Source of the DNA: Myxococcales bacterium
GTDB taxonomy: Bacteria; Myxococcota_A; Polyangia; Fen-1088
Assembly (NCBI GenBank): GCA_003142855.1
Contig: PLNW01000087.1
Location: 17,137 to 81,136 of the forward strand
Length of the DNA: 64,000 nucleotides
Direction: 5' to 3'
Positions 8,684 through 17,893 of the stretch are shown piece after piece. The notes under the pieces were generated by a model. It saw only the letters and a list, made by a program, of their open reading frames with translations, was not told the origin of the DNA and did not search any database. The first letter of the stretch is position 1; every line of letters begins with the position of its first letter. Both the position numbers and the translations under genes were made by a program.

Positions 8684-10960
8684 GTGGAAACCGAAATGCT
8701 GCTTCGCCTCCCCGCGGGTGTGCGCCAGGACGTGGCTGGCTACGGCGCCGAGGTGGCGCGTTTCCAGCGTGGCGAGATCAACGCCGCTGCCTTTCGCGCT
8801 TTTCGCGTGCCCATGGGCGTGTACGAGCATCGCGAGGCAGGCCGCTTCATGGTGCGCGTGCGCCTGGGGGCTGGCCTGGCCTTGCCCCACCAGCTTGAGC
8901 GCATCGCCCGATTGGGCGGTCAGTACGGCAACGGCGTCTTGCACGTCACCACTCGCCAGGACATCCAGATTCACGATCTGACGCTGGAATCCACCGTGGC
9001 CGTGCAAGCGAAGTTGTTGGAAGTCGGCCTCAGCGCGCGCGGCGGCGGCGGCAACACGGTTCGCAACGTCACTGCGTGCCCGCGTGCCTCGGTCTGCCCC
9101 AAGGCCGCATTCGACGTGGCCCCGCATGCCATCGCCACCGCCGAGTACCTGCTACAGAGCCCTCGCTCGTTCAGCCTGCCCCGCAAGTACAAGATCGCCT
9201 TCTCGGGCTGCAGCGACGACTGCGCCTTCGCGTCGGTGAACGATCTGGGCTTCTTCGCCCACGAGCGCGACGGCCGCCAGGGCTTCGCCGCCTATGCGGG
9301 TGGCGGGCTGGGACCACAGGCAGCCGCAGCGGTGCTGATCGAGGAATTCATCGAACCAGCGCAGATCTTTCTGGTGGCCGAGGCCGTACAGCGTCTCTTC
9401 GATCGCCTGGGCGATCGCGCCAACAGGCACCAGGCTCGCCTACGCTATGTCCTGCGCAGGCTGGGCCGCGAGGCGTTTGTCGACGAGTACCGCAAGGAAC
9501 GCGCCGCTGTGGAGCGCGAAGGTTTGGCCGAGGCTGTTCCTACGCTGCGACCGATTCCGGCGTCGTTCACCGGAACTCCCGGCGCAATCGACGCGCCGGT
9601 GCCTCGCGGATTTCTGGCTGAACGAGATCCAACACGCTTCACGCTGCACGTGCAGCTGCAGAATGGACGAATTCCTGGAGCCGATCTCACCAAGGTCGCC
9701 CACATCGCACGCGATTTGGGCGCCGGCCTCGTAGCGGCGACCCAGCAGCAAGATTTGCTGGTTTTCGGCGTCCCAGCCGAGCACGTCGAAACAGCCCGCG
9801 CGACGCTCGCCGGGTTCGATATCCCTGCCACACCCCGAAAGCCAAAGATCGTAGCCTGCGCCGGCGCCTCCACCTGCAAGTTGGGCCTGTGTCTCTCCCC
9901 GGCCCTCGCCGATGCCCTGGAGCAACGCCTCGGTTCCGTCGACACCGCTGCGGGCCCCGAAGTCATTCGCCTTAGCGGCTGCCCGAATGCTTGCGGCAAT
10001 CACATCATCGCGGCTCTCGGCTTTGAAGGGCGCGCTCGACGACACAACGGCCGACTGATGCCGCTTTACGAAGTCCTGGCCGACGGACACCCTGAAGAAA
10101 ACCACGTCAAGTTCGGCGAACGACTGGGCGCGGTTCCCGCCAGGCTGGTTCCCGAGCTCGTGGCCGAAATCTACGCCAAGGGTCTTGCCAGCGTCGAGGT
10201 GCTGCGACCCCTGGTTCAGCGTTTCGCCCAGGTGCCCGACCAGGTGCCCGAGGATTTCTACGTCGACGTGGGGGGCAGCGAGCCATTCTCGCTGGCCGGT
10301 CGCGGACCGGGTGAGTGCGGCGCCGGCGTTCTTGATGTGGTTCGTGTCGACCTTGAAGACGCGGCCGATGCCCTGGCCGAGGCTCAACGATCGGCAACTG
10401 GCCCTGGCCGCAGTTCCAATGTCCACCGCGCCATCACCGCAACCGCTCGCGCCTTGCTGCCGCTTTTTGGCATCGAAGCGCGCAAGGACCGCGAGGTGTC
10501 CGACGCGGTCTCGCAGCACCTGATCACGCCAGGATGGGTCGCGCAAGATACCGAACTACTGCTCGCCGCCGCCCTCGACTGGCGTCTCGGAGATCGGGAG
10601 AACCTGGACGACTTGCTGGAAAGAGCCCGCGCCTTTCACCAGCGGGTGCTCGACCTGTTCGCTTCCCTGGACGCCAATCTCCAGTTTCGTCTCGCCCCGA
10701 TCGCCAAACCGGCGCCAGCGGCGACCCAGACGCCATTGGCCCCGGTCGCCGACCTCCGTGGCGTGGCCTGCCCGATAAATTTCGTGAAGGCCAAGATCGC
10801 ACTGGAGAGAATCGCTGTGGGCGAGACGCTGGATGTGCTGCTCGACGGCGGCGCCCCGACCGACAACGTGCCCGTCAGCTTCACCGAGCAGGGCCACCAG
10901 ATTCTGTCCATCACGCCCGAGGGCCCGAGCTTCCGGGTCAGCGTCAAGCGAGCGAAGTAG
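8684..10960 (+). CDS. Ferredoxin-type siroheme sulfite (nitrite) reductase with C-terminal TusA domain
   Basis: Probable assimilatory sulfite reductase, 758 residues from GTG 8684. Two ferredoxin-like/siroheme repeats are present. The second carries the usual cluster ligands, C392/C398 (CAGASTC) and C433/C437 (SGCPNACG). Unusually, the first repeat has the same CX5C-CX3C pattern: C132/C138 (CPRASVC) and C176/C180 (SGCSDDC). A helical linker follows (about 550-670). Residues 686-756 form a TusA/SirA domain with its active cysteine C696 in LRGVACP. TusA-type domains carry persulfide sulfur, so the fusion could hand the product on. The family also includes nitrite reductases, but the operon argues for sulfite. 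Confidence 0.88.
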   Translation: METEMLLRLPAGVRQDVAGYGAEVARFQRGEINAAAFRAFRVPMGVYEHREAGRFMVRVRLGAGLALPHQLERIARLGGQYGNGVLHVTTRQDIQIHDLTLESTVAVQAKLLEVGLSARGGGGNTVRNVTACPRASVCPKAAFDVAPHAIATAEYLLQSPRSFSLPRKYKIAFSGCSDDCAFASVNDLGFFAHERDGRQGFAAYAGGGLGPQAAAAVLIEEFIEPAQIFLVAEAVQRLFDRLGDRANRHQARLRYVLRRLGREAFVDEYRKERAAVEREGLAEAVPTLRPIPASFTGTPGAIDAPVPRGFLAERDPTRFTLHVQLQNGRIPGADLTKVAHIARDLGAGLVAATQQQDLLVFGVPAEHVETARATLAGFDIPATPRKPKIVACAGASTCKLGLCLSPALADALEQRLGSVDTAAGPEVIRLSGCPNACGNHIIAALGFEGRARRHNGRLMPLYEVLADGHPEENHVKFGERLGAVPARLVPELVAEIYAKGLASVEVLRPLVQRFAQVPDQVPEDFYVDVGGSEPFSLAGRGPGECGAGVLDVVRVDLEDAADALAEAQRSATGPGRSSNVHRAITATARALLPLFGIEARKDREVSDAVSQHLITPGWVAQDTELLLAAALDWRLGDRENLDDLLERARAFHQRVLDLFASLDANLQFRLAPIAKPAPAATQTPLAPVADLRGVACPINFVKAKIALERIAVGETLDVLLDGGAPTDNVPVSFTEQGHQILSITPEGPSFRVSVKRAK

Positions 10961-10964
10961 CACA

Positions 10965-11090
10965 CCGGATTTCACCACAGAGAGCATCGAGAGCACGGAG
11001 ACAGATCGGAAGGAAGGGTTCGGAACCGGACCTGGAACACTTTCCATCCGGCCTCCGTGGCCTCTGGGCCCTCTGTGGTGAGACTCCGGA
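10965..11090. repeat. Imperfect inverted repeat between the sulfite reductase gene and metY
   Basis: Two arms of about 35 bp can pair. The left begins CCGGATTTCACCACAGAG, and the right, read in reverse, begins CCGGAGTCTCACCACAGAG. Both continue with GC, GAG and CACGGAG blocks at matching spacing. It lies in the only sizeable gap between the two sulfur operons. It could fold into a long hairpin, ending the upstream transcript or acting as a small mobile palindrome. No run of T follows. Confidence 0.6.
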
Positions 11091-11126
11091 CCGCGCGGAA
11101 GCCCCCGCGTCAAAGGCGCGTTTCGC

Positions 11127-11182
11127 CGCTGTCTTGTGTGGCGAACATCGGTCTTGACAACAAACGGCAGCCCCGTCAGACT
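11127..11182 (+). promoter_or_regulatory. Promoter and probable operator of the metY operon
   Basis: CGCTGTCTTGTGTG (11127-11140) lies two helical turns upstream of GTCTTGACAACA (11151-11162), which contains the -35 TTGACA at 11154-11159. A weak -10, CAGACT, is at 11177-11182. The layout is the same as at sbp, which supports common control of sulfate and homocysteine synthesis genes. Confidence 0.6.
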
Positions 11183-11232
11183 CTCTTTAAGCAACCCAGC
11201 AAGCCCACCGTAGACACGAAAGGACGTGTTCC

Positions 11233-12525
11233 ATGAGCTCCAAACCCTACCGCTTCGAAACCCTGGCACTGCACGCGGGACAGGTTCCCGATGCCACCCT
11301 TTCCCGCGGAGTTCCCGTATACCGAACAAGCTCGTATCTGTTCAAGAACACGGAACACGCGGCCAACCTGTTCGCCCTCAAGGAGCTGGGCAACATCTAT
11401 ACGCGGCTGATGAACCCCACCACCGACATCCTTGAGCAAAGGATCACCCAGCTCGAGGGCGGTGCGGCCTCGGTGGCACTGGCCTCCGGCACCTCGGCCA
11501 TCTTCTACTCCATCATCACCCTGGCCCAGGCCGGCGATGAGATCGTCTCGGCCAACAATCTTTACGGCGGGACCTACACCCAGTTCGACGCCATCCTGCC
11601 GCAGTTCGGGATCACCACGCGCTTCGTGGACCCGAACGATCCGAAGAACTTCGAGAAGGCGATCACGGACAAGACCCGCGCCATCTTCATCGAGACCATC
11701 GGCAACCCGGTGCTGGACTTCACCGACGTGGCTGCCGTGGCCGCCGTGGCGCACAAGCACGGCCTGCCGCTCATCGTGGACGCCACCTTCACCACGCCGT
11801 ACCTGCTGCGCACCATCGAGCACGGAGCGGACATCGTCGTCAACTCGCTCACCAAGTGGCTGGGCGGGCACGGCGCGGGCATCGGCGGGATCGTCACCGA
11901 CTCGGGCAAGTTCAACTGGAAGAACAACCCGCGCTTCCCGCTGCTCAACAATCCTGACCCCAACTATCACGGCCTGAAGTGGGCACACGATCTGCCGGCC
12001 CCGCTGGCGCCCATCGCCTTCGCCCTGCGCGTGCGCACGGTTCCCCTGCGCAACCTGGGCGCGGCCATCTCGCCTGACAATTCTTGGATCTTCTTGCAGG
12101 GCGTGGAGACGCTGCCGGTGCGCGTGGCCCGTCACAGCGAGAACGCGCTCAAGGTGGCCGAGTTCCTCAAGAAGCATCCCAAGGTCGCCTGGGTCCGCTA
12201 TCCGGGACTCAAAGAAGATCCGACCTACGCCACGGCCAGCCGCTATCTCAAGAACGGATTCGGCGGCATGGTGGTGTTCGGGGTCAAGGGCGGCTACGAC
12301 ACCGCGGTGAAGATCATCGACAACATCAAGCTGTTCTCGCACTTGGCCAACGTGGGCGACGCCAAGAGCCTGATCCTTCACCCGGCCAGCACGTCGCACT
12401 CGCAGCTGACCGAAGAACAACAGAAGAGCAGCGGACTCACCCGCGATCTCATCCGTCTGTCCGTCGGCCTCGAGCACATCGACGATATCACCGGCGCGCT
12501 GGAAGACGCCCTGGCCCTGACCTAG
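11233..12525 (+). CDS. metY: O-acetylhomoserine sulfhydrylase
   Basis: PLP enzyme that makes homocysteine from O-acetylhomoserine and sulfide; 430 residues. The PLP lysine is K208 in NSLTKWLGGHG. YTRLMNPTTDILEQR and the long middle insert (FNWKNNPRFPLLNNPDPNYHG) are typical of MetY rather than MetB. The ATG follows AAAGGACG. metX lies 11 bp downstream and supplies the acetylated substrate, so the two act in series using sulfide from the operon upstream. Confidence 0.95.
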   Translation: MSSKPYRFETLALHAGQVPDATLSRGVPVYRTSSYLFKNTEHAANLFALKELGNIYTRLMNPTTDILEQRITQLEGGAASVALASGTSAIFYSIITLAQAGDEIVSANNLYGGTYTQFDAILPQFGITTRFVDPNDPKNFEKAITDKTRAIFIETIGNPVLDFTDVAAVAAVAHKHGLPLIVDATFTTPYLLRTIEHGADIVVNSLTKWLGGHGAGIGGIVTDSGKFNWKNNPRFPLLNNPDPNYHGLKWAHDLPAPLAPIAFALRVRTVPLRNLGAAISPDNSWIFLQGVETLPVRVARHSENALKVAEFLKKHPKVAWVRYPGLKEDPTYATASRYLKNGFGGMVVFGVKGGYDTAVKIIDNIKLFSHLANVGDAKSLILHPASTSHSQLTEEQQKSSGLTRDLIRLSVGLEHIDDITGALEDALALT

Positions 12526-12536
12526 CCGAAAGAGCG

Positions 12537-13790
12537 ATGGGGTCATCGAGCAGTGCTTGGGCAGAGGATCAGGTCGACACGGCCACTCCTTCGTTGCCGC
12601 CACCTGCATGCGGCGACGACGCCCCGGTGATTCCGATCGAGACCCCCGCCTCGGTCGGCTGGACCGAGGCCAAGACCATTCGGCTGGTGACCGCCGAGTC
12701 TCCCCTGACTCTGGAACTCGGCGGCCGCCTGCGCCCCATCGATGTGGAGTACGAGACCTACGGCGTTCTGTCCACAGCGAAGGACAACGCGGTGCTGGTG
12801 GCGCATGCCCTGTCAGGAGATGCGCACGCCGCCGGCTGGGACAAGAACGCGGAGAGCACAGGGCGGCTTTGGCGCACGCGCAAGCCGGGCTGGTGGGAGG
12901 CGATCATCGGGCCAGGCAAAGCCATCGACACCAATCGCTACTTTGTCATCTGCCCCAACGTCCTGGGCAGCTGCTACGGCACGACCGGGCCTTCGTCTAC
13001 TGACCCGGCGACTGGCAAACCCTATGGGCTGCGATTTCCCAAGGTCACGGTCGGCGACTGGGTTCAATTGCACGGACTGCTGCTTGATGCCCTCGGCATC
13101 GAGCGCGTGAGCGCGATAATCGGCGGCTCGCTGGGTGGTCAGCAGGCGTTGGAGATGGCCCTGCGTTTTCCCGAAAGGGTCGAGCGTGCCGTGGTGCTGG
13201 CTGCCAACGCCCGGCTGTCAGCGCAAGGGTTGGCTTTCAACGCCGTGGGCCGCTACTGCATCCTCAACGATCCAAGGTTCGCTGGCGGCGACTACTACGG
13301 CCAGGAGCCACCGGCCGCTGGCCTGGCGGCGGCGCGCATGCTGGCGCATATCACCTATCTTTCCGACGAAGGGATGCATCGGAAGTTCGGCCGCCGGTTG
13401 CAGGGTGACCGGCCGGTTCCCGACGGCGGGTTCGGCATCGAGTTCGCGGTGGAGAGCTATCTGGACTACCAGGGGCGCAGCTTTGTCGAACGCTTCGACG
13501 CCAATAGCTACCTCTTCATCTCGCGTGCCATGGACTACTATGATGCCTCGGTTTGGGGCAGCGGCGATCTGACCGAAGCCTGCCGGAGGATCAAGGCGCG
13601 CGTGCTCATCGTTTCTTTCGATTCGGACTGGCTGTATCCGCCCGCGGCCTGCCGCGAGTTGGCCCTGGCGCTCGTCAAGACCGGCAAGCAGGCCAGCTAT
13701 GCCAGAGTGTCCTCGCCCTACGGTCACGACTCCTTTCTCGTCGAGTCCCGGACGGTGGGGCGCCTGGTGAACAGCTTCCTCTCGCACTAG
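12537..13790 (+). CDS. metX: Homoserine O-acetyltransferase
   Basis: Alpha/beta-hydrolase-fold acyltransferase that activates homoserine for MetY; 417 residues. The nucleophile is S198 in GGSLGGQQ, with the Asp/His pair in FDSDWLYPP and SPYGHDSFL. HALSGDAHAAG and NVLGSCYGTTGPSS are family blocks. ATG 12537 is chosen because a longer in-frame reading would run back into metY; a low-complexity N-terminal stretch of about 40 residues precedes the conserved part. It is followed 6 bp later by metW, its usual partner. Confidence 0.94.
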   Translation: MGSSSSAWAEDQVDTATPSLPPPACGDDAPVIPIETPASVGWTEAKTIRLVTAESPLTLELGGRLRPIDVEYETYGVLSTAKDNAVLVAHALSGDAHAAGWDKNAESTGRLWRTRKPGWWEAIIGPGKAIDTNRYFVICPNVLGSCYGTTGPSSTDPATGKPYGLRFPKVTVGDWVQLHGLLLDALGIERVSAIIGGSLGGQQALEMALRFPERVERAVVLAANARLSAQGLAFNAVGRYCILNDPRFAGGDYYGQEPPAAGLAAARMLAHITYLSDEGMHRKFGRRLQGDRPVPDGGFGIEFAVESYLDYQGRSFVERFDANSYLFISRAMDYYDASVWGSGDLTEACRRIKARVLIVSFDSDWLYPPAACRELALALVKTGKQASYARVSSPYGHDSFLVESRTVGRLVNSFLSH

Positions 13791-13796
13791 AAGCCC

Positions 13797-14540
13797 ATGA
13801 CCCACGCACAGGATCCTCGCATCGATCCCTCCCTGGTGGCCAGGCGAGACGTCGAGCGCCTGCCGGCTGGGCTTTTTGAATGGCGCATTGCCGAGGTGGC
13901 TTCCATCCAGGCTTCTCGGCACGCTCGCGAAAGTTCCCCTCCGGCGGCCAATCCCCGCTGGCAGGACGACATCATCACCCGCGAGATTCAGCCGGGCGCC
14001 CGCGTGCTGGACCTGGGCTGCGGCGACGGACAATTGCTGGAGCGGTTGCAGCGCGAGCGCCAGGTTCGCGGCCAGGGCGTGGAGATTGATGCGAAGGCAG
14101 CTCTCGGCGCCACAGAGCGCGGGGTGCCGGTCTTGCAGGCTGATCTGAGCGAGGGGCTGAGTTGGTTTCCCGATGGCAGCTTCGACGTGGTCGTGCTGGA
14201 AGAGACTCTGCAAACCCTGCCCAATCCCTGGCTGATGCTGGGTGAGATGTTGCGGGTCGGACGCAAGGGTATCGTTTCGTTCCCCAATTTCGCCCATTGG
14301 CGGGTCATTGTCGATCTGGTCGCCCATGGCCGCATGCCAGTCACCCCACGCCTGCCCTATCACTGGTACGATTCGGACAACATCCACCCGTTCACTCTGC
14401 AGGACTTCCTGGATTGGGTCGACACCTCGAATGTCCGCATCGTAGCTGGTCATAGTCTTTCGGAAGGTTCTGTTCGCCCCCTTCGCCCGGAGGACAACCT
14501 CCATGCGGAAGAAGTTCTTGTCGTCGTCGAAAGGAGATAG
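13797..14540 (+). CDS. metW: MetW-like methyltransferase-fold protein
   Basis: MetW proteins pair with MetX in many Proteobacteria and are needed for full homoserine acetyltransferase activity. This one has 247 residues, with the SAM-fold motif [31 protein letters not shown] and [11 protein letters not shown], which together mark MetW. It carries about 60 extra N-terminal residues compared with the usual 190-210 aa. It sits directly behind metX and 4 bp before cysK. Confidence 0.9.
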   Translation: MTHAQDPRIDPSLVARRDVERLPAGLFEWRIAEVASIQASRHARESSPPAANPRWQDDIITREIQPGARVLDLGCGDGQLLERLQRERQVRGQGVEIDAKAALGATERGVPVLQADLSEGLSWFPDGSFDVVVLEETLQTLPNPWLMLGEMLRVGRKGIVSFPNFAHWRVIVDLVAHGRMPVTPRLPYHWYDSDNIHPFTLQDFLDWVDTSNVRIVAGHSLSEGSVRPLRPEDNLHAEEVLVVVERR

Positions 14541-14544
14541 CCCC

Positions 14545-15501
14545 ATGCCCGCATTCTTTGCTGACAACTCCCTGTCCATCGGCCGAAGCCCCCTCATCAA
14601 GCTGAACCGCCTGGCCGCTGGCACCAAAGCCACCGTGCTGGCCAAGATCGAAGGCCGCAACCCTGCCTACTCGGTCAAAGACCGCATTGGCCTGGCCATG
14701 ATCCGTGACGCCGAGGAGCGCGGTGTGCTCAAGCCCGGCAAGGAGATCATCGAGCCCACCAGCGGCAACACTGGCATCGCGTTGGCTTTCGTGGCTGCAG
14801 CACGCGGCTACAAACTGACCCTGACCATGCCCGAGACCATGAGCCTGGAGCGACGGCGCGTGCTGGCCGCCTTTGGCGCCAACCTGGTGCTGACCCCTGG
14901 CGCCGAGGGCATGCCGGGGGCCATCCGTCGCGCCGAGGCCACTGCAGCCGCCGAGCCTGATCGCTACTTCCTGCCCCAGCAATTCAAGAACCCCGCCAAT
15001 CCACTGATTCACGAACAGACCACCGGCCCCGAGATCTGGAACGACACCGACGGAGCCGTCGACGTTCTGGTCTCGGGCGTGGGTACCGGCGGCACCATCA
15101 CTGGCGTCTCCCGCTACATCAAGAAGACCAAGAAGAAGGCCATCACCTCGGTGGCCGTCGAACCCGCCAAGAGCCCCATTCTTACGCAGTTCCGCAGCGG
15201 CCAACCGCTCAAGCCCGGGCCGCACAAGATCCAGGGTATCGGTGCCGGCTTCGTACCCGACACGCTGGATCTGACCGTCGTGGATCGGATCGAGCAATCC
15301 ACCGACGAGGAAGCCATCGAAACCGCCCGCCGTCTAACTCGCGAGGAGGGCATCCTGAGCGGTATCTCGAGCGGCGCCGCCACCAGCGTGGCCCTGCGCC
15401 TGGCCAAGCTGGACGAATTCGCAGGCAAGACCATCGTGGTGGTGCTGCCTGATTCCGGCGAGCGCTACATCTCCACCGTGCTGTTTGAAGGCATCGGGTA
15501 G
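14545..15501 (+). CDS. cysK: Cysteine synthase A (O-acetylserine sulfhydrylase)
   Basis: Makes cysteine from O-acetylserine and sulfide; 318 residues. The PLP lysine is K45 in [11 protein letters not shown], with the phosphate-cup and substrate loops [11 protein letters not shown] and [17 protein letters not shown] strong ribosome-binding site, AAAGGAGA, places the start at ATG 14545 rather than the in-frame ATG at 14503. Together with the following acetyltransferase it forms the cysteine arm beside the homocysteine arm of the same operon. Confidence 0.95.
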   Translation: MPAFFADNSLSIGRSPLIKLNRLAAGTKATVLAKIEGRNPAYSVKDRIGLAMIRDAEERGVLKPGKEIIEPTSGNTGIALAFVAAARGYKLTLTMPETMSLERRRVLAAFGANLVLTPGAEGMPGAIRRAEATAAAEPDRYFLPQQFKNPANPLIHEQTTGPEIWNDTDGAVDVLVSGVGTGGTITGVSRYIKKTKKKAITSVAVEPAKSPILTQFRSGQPLKPGPHKIQGIGAGFVPDTLDLTVVDRIEQSTDEEAIETARRLTREEGILSGISSGAATSVALRLAKLDEFAGKTIVVVLPDSGERYISTVLFEGIG

Positions 15502-15512
15502 ACGGCGACATC

Positions 15513-16427
15513 GTGGAGAACACGGAACTGACTGACCACCTGCTGGATTCCTATAGCTCGGTTGGTGGCATCAACCACCTGGACGGCAAGAACCTGCCGT
15601 CCAGGCAGGCCATCGGGCGCATCACGAGCGATCTTTTGCGCCTCCTGTTTCCTGGATTCTTCGACGAGACAGCCATCGCCACCGCAGCGAGTCGCTCAGT
15701 CACCTCGGAGTTGCTTGACGAGGTCGCCAGCCGGCTTGCCCGCGAAATAGGACGTAGCCTGGAATATGCGCGCCCGCCCGAACTGCCCGACAAGGACCTA
15801 GGCGCCGTCGCACGCAGGCTGGCGTTGGAGTTCCTCGCCAGTCTGCCCCGCGTACGCGAGCTTCTGGCAACGGACGTGGAGGCCGCGTACAACGGCGATC
15901 CGGCTGCGCTGAGCAAGGACGAGGTCATCGTGGCCTACCCATTTGTGGAAGCCATCGCTGCGCAGCGCTTGGCGCATGAACTGTACCTGCACGGCATCGC
16001 GCTAATCCCGCGCATGATGACCGAATGGGCGCACGCCCGCTCGGGCATGGACCTTCACCCGGGCGCGCACATCGGTACCCACTTCTTCGTCGACCACTGC
16101 ACCGGCACCGTGGTGGGCGAAACCGCCGTCATCGGCAGTCATGTGAAGATGTACCAGGGCGTGGGCCTGGTGGCGCGCTCCCTGGCCGCTGGGCAGCAAC
16201 TACGCGGCAAGAAGCGCCATCCCACCGTCGAGGACGACGTCACGATCTATGCTGGCGCCACAATCGTGGGCGGCGACACCGTGGTGGGTGCGGGCAGCAC
16301 CATCGGCGCCAACGCCTTTCTCACGCACAGCGTGCCCCCGCGCTCCTTGGTGCTGGCCGATGATGTGAAGGTCAAGGTGTTGTCCAAAGAAACCCAGCAA
16401 TCGCCGACTCCAAACTGGGAGATTTGA
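15513..16427 (+). CDS. cysE: Serine O-acetyltransferase (long EpsC-type)
   Basis: Acetylates serine to feed CysK; 304 residues from GTG 15513. The C-terminal left-handed beta-helix (hexapeptide repeats) carries the catalytic block DLHPGAHIGTHFFVDHCTG, then VVGETAVIG and VKMYQGVGL. An N-terminal helical region of about 150 residues makes it longer than the E. coli enzyme and like the long SAT forms. It lies 11 bp after cysK and ends the operon. Confidence 0.9.
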   Translation: MENTELTDHLLDSYSSVGGINHLDGKNLPSRQAIGRITSDLLRLLFPGFFDETAIATAASRSVTSELLDEVASRLAREIGRSLEYARPPELPDKDLGAVARRLALEFLASLPRVRELLATDVEAAYNGDPAALSKDEVIVAYPFVEAIAAQRLAHELYLHGIALIPRMMTEWAHARSGMDLHPGAHIGTHFFVDHCTGTVVGETAVIGSHVKMYQGVGLVARSLAAGQQLRGKKRHPTVEDDVTIYAGATIVGGDTVVGAGSTIGANAFLTHSVPPRSLVLADDVKVKVLSKETQQSPTPNWEI

Positions 16428-16447
16428 GAAGGGCTTCTTCGCGCGTT

Positions 16448-16990
16448 TTACCTCCGGTATTGCGGCCACGCCTGGATGGCGGGCTGGGATACCGCAGCGT
16501 CGAGCACCGCCGCTTCGGTCAAGGCTTCCTCCACGAATCCGGACGCCTCCAGCACGCGGATGCCGCGGGCCTCGATCAGCAGTCGCTGAGGCCTCGTGAT
16601 CCGAGACAGCACCAGCGTCTTGCAACCACGCACAGTGTGAAGAATCACGCGCAGGTGCTCAATCTGCCAGCCCGGTCTGGAGAAATCGGTTGGCCGCACC
16701 TCGATGCGGCGCTTTTCGACCAAGTGCAAGCGCCCTTCGGCTGCATTGAACACCAGGACCCACGCCGGCACATTGGGGGTCAAGGGCGAGGTCTGGCCGT
16801 CACGACTGACCACCGCCACCAGAGGCTGGGCGTCGCCTGCCGACAAACTCGGTCTTCCGTCTGAGTGGCTGCTCGCAGTAGCGCCTGCCAGACCCGCCTG
16901 GCAGGCTCCAGAGAGATTCCCCGGCCGTCTCACCGCCCATGCTGCCCTTTTCACATTGGCGTCTCTCGCGATATCCGCGCTGTCTTGCAT
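16448..16990 (-). CDS. NifX/NafY-like (dinitrogenase iron-molybdenum cofactor biosynthesis domain) protein
   Basis: About 180 residues. The C-terminal 110 residues look like a NifX-type cofactor-carrier domain: VAVVSRDGQTSPLTPNVPAW, a central strand-helix unit (HLRVILHTVRGCKTLVLSRI) and EARGIRVLEASGFVEEAL. Such proteins bind metal-sulfur precursors, but stand-alone members outside nitrogenase clusters have no settled role. ATG 16990 is used; ATG 17035 is also in frame and would place a perfect inverted repeat inside the gene. It is divergent from the DUF4395 gene and convergent with cysE. Confidence 0.55.
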   Translation of the reverse strand: MQDSADIARDANVKRAAWAVRRPGNLSGACQAGLAGATASSHSDGRPSLSAGDAQPLVAVVSRDGQTSPLTPNVPAWVLVFNAAEGRLHLVEKRRIEVRPTDFSRPGWQIEHLRVILHTVRGCKTLVLSRITRPQRLLIEARGIRVLEASGFVEEALTEAAVLDAAVSQPAIQAWPQYRR

Positions 16991-17023
16991 GTGGCCTATT
17001 CTGTCCCGTTCTCCAGACAGCGC
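16977..17023. promoter_or_regulatory. Inverted GCGCTGTCT repeat in a divergent promoter region
   Basis: GCGCTGTCT (16977-16985) and AGACAGCGC (17015-17023) form a perfect 9-bp inverted repeat with a 29-bp spacer, between the NifX-like and DUF4395 genes. The half site resembles the GCTGTCTT box at other sulfur promoters in this window. On the minus strand TTGCGC and AGAATA at 17 bp spacing could be a promoter for the NifX-like gene. Confidence 0.45.
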
Positions 17024-17086
17024 AAGATAAATCATATGGCCGGTTGGCGCCGGCGGTCCTCGCGCGCAACTCGCCCGCCGATCCGC

Positions 17087-17115
17087 CTCGACGGCGCCGC
17101 TACTGTTGTTATACT
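17087..17115 (+). promoter_or_regulatory. Promoter with TATACT -10 next to the DUF4395 start codon
   Basis: TATACT at 17110-17115 ends only 7 nt before the ATG at 17123, so the transcript would be leaderless or nearly so. The -35 region (CTCGAC, 17087-17092) is poor. Confidence 0.45.
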
Positions 17116-17122
17116 AGACTCC

Positions 17123-17866
17123 ATGTCTTCCGCGGAGGATACTGTTCCATCCCGGGCCGCGCTGCTGGGGCCCCCTGTGATCGACGCTCGGGCGCCGCGC
17201 TTCAACCAGGCCATCATAGGGGGTGCGGCGCTCGCGGCCTTCTTGCTCGGTTGGTGGCCCCTGCTCGCGCTGGCAGCGCTGCAGCTCGCGCTGACCCTGA
17301 TTTTCGGGCCACGGCTGTGCTTGGCCTGTCTTCTCTACTTCAAGCTGGTGCGGCCCTGGCTCGGCCCGGGGCCGGTCAAGGATGCCCGGCCGGTTCGCTT
17401 CGCCAATCTGGTGGGTCTGGTGTTTCTTTCGGCTGCCTCGGCCGCGCACCTGGCTGGGTTTCCCCGGCTGGGCTGGACGCTGGGGTTGGTGGTGGCGGGC
17501 CTGGCGCTCTTGGCCGCGTCCACCGGCCTGTGTGTGGGATGCGAGACGTATCGTCTCCTGGCTCGCCTGCGCGGCATCGGGCCACGGAGCGTGGCACGCA
17601 TCGATCTTCAGGAGATCGGCGCCTCGCCGCAGGCGGGCCTGGTGGTGCAGTTCACCCATCCCCGTTGCTCTGACTGCCGCTCATTGGAAGAACGCCTGTC
17701 GGCCCAAGGTGTGCCCACGGCGCTGGTGGACGTGACCCAGCATCCCGATCTGGCGCAAAAGTACGGCATCAGCCTGGTTCCCCTGGCATTCAAGGTCGAC
17801 TCCGACGGAAGAGTGCTGGCGCGTGTGACGACTGCTTCTCAACTCGCAGAAAGACAACGTCCATAG
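17123..17866 (+). CDS. DUF4395 membrane protein fused to a thioredoxin-like domain
   Basis: 247 residues. The N-terminal 150 or so are a DUF4395-type membrane domain: DARAPRFNQAIIGG, several hydrophobic helices and paired cysteines in LCLACLLYF and GLCVGCE. The last 80 residues resemble a thioredoxin fold with FTHPRCSDCRSLEERL (a CXXC) and a cis-proline-like strand (ISLVPLAFKV). The layout suggests a membrane thiol-redox carrier, for example moving reducing power or sulfane sulfur across the inner membrane. It reads into the transporter genes 27 bp later. Confidence 0.65.
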   Translation: MSSAEDTVPSRAALLGPPVIDARAPRFNQAIIGGAALAAFLLGWWPLLALAALQLALTLIFGPRLCLACLLYFKLVRPWLGPGPVKDARPVRFANLVGLVFLSAASAAHLAGFPRLGWTLGLVVAGLALLAASTGLCVGCETYRLLARLRGIGPRSVARIDLQEIGASPQAGLVVQFTHPRCSDCRSLEERLSAQGVPTALVDVTQHPDLAQKYGISLVPLAFKVDSDGRVLARVTTASQLAERQRP

Positions 17867-17893
17867 ATGAAATGGACAAAGAGAGGTCTCGCC

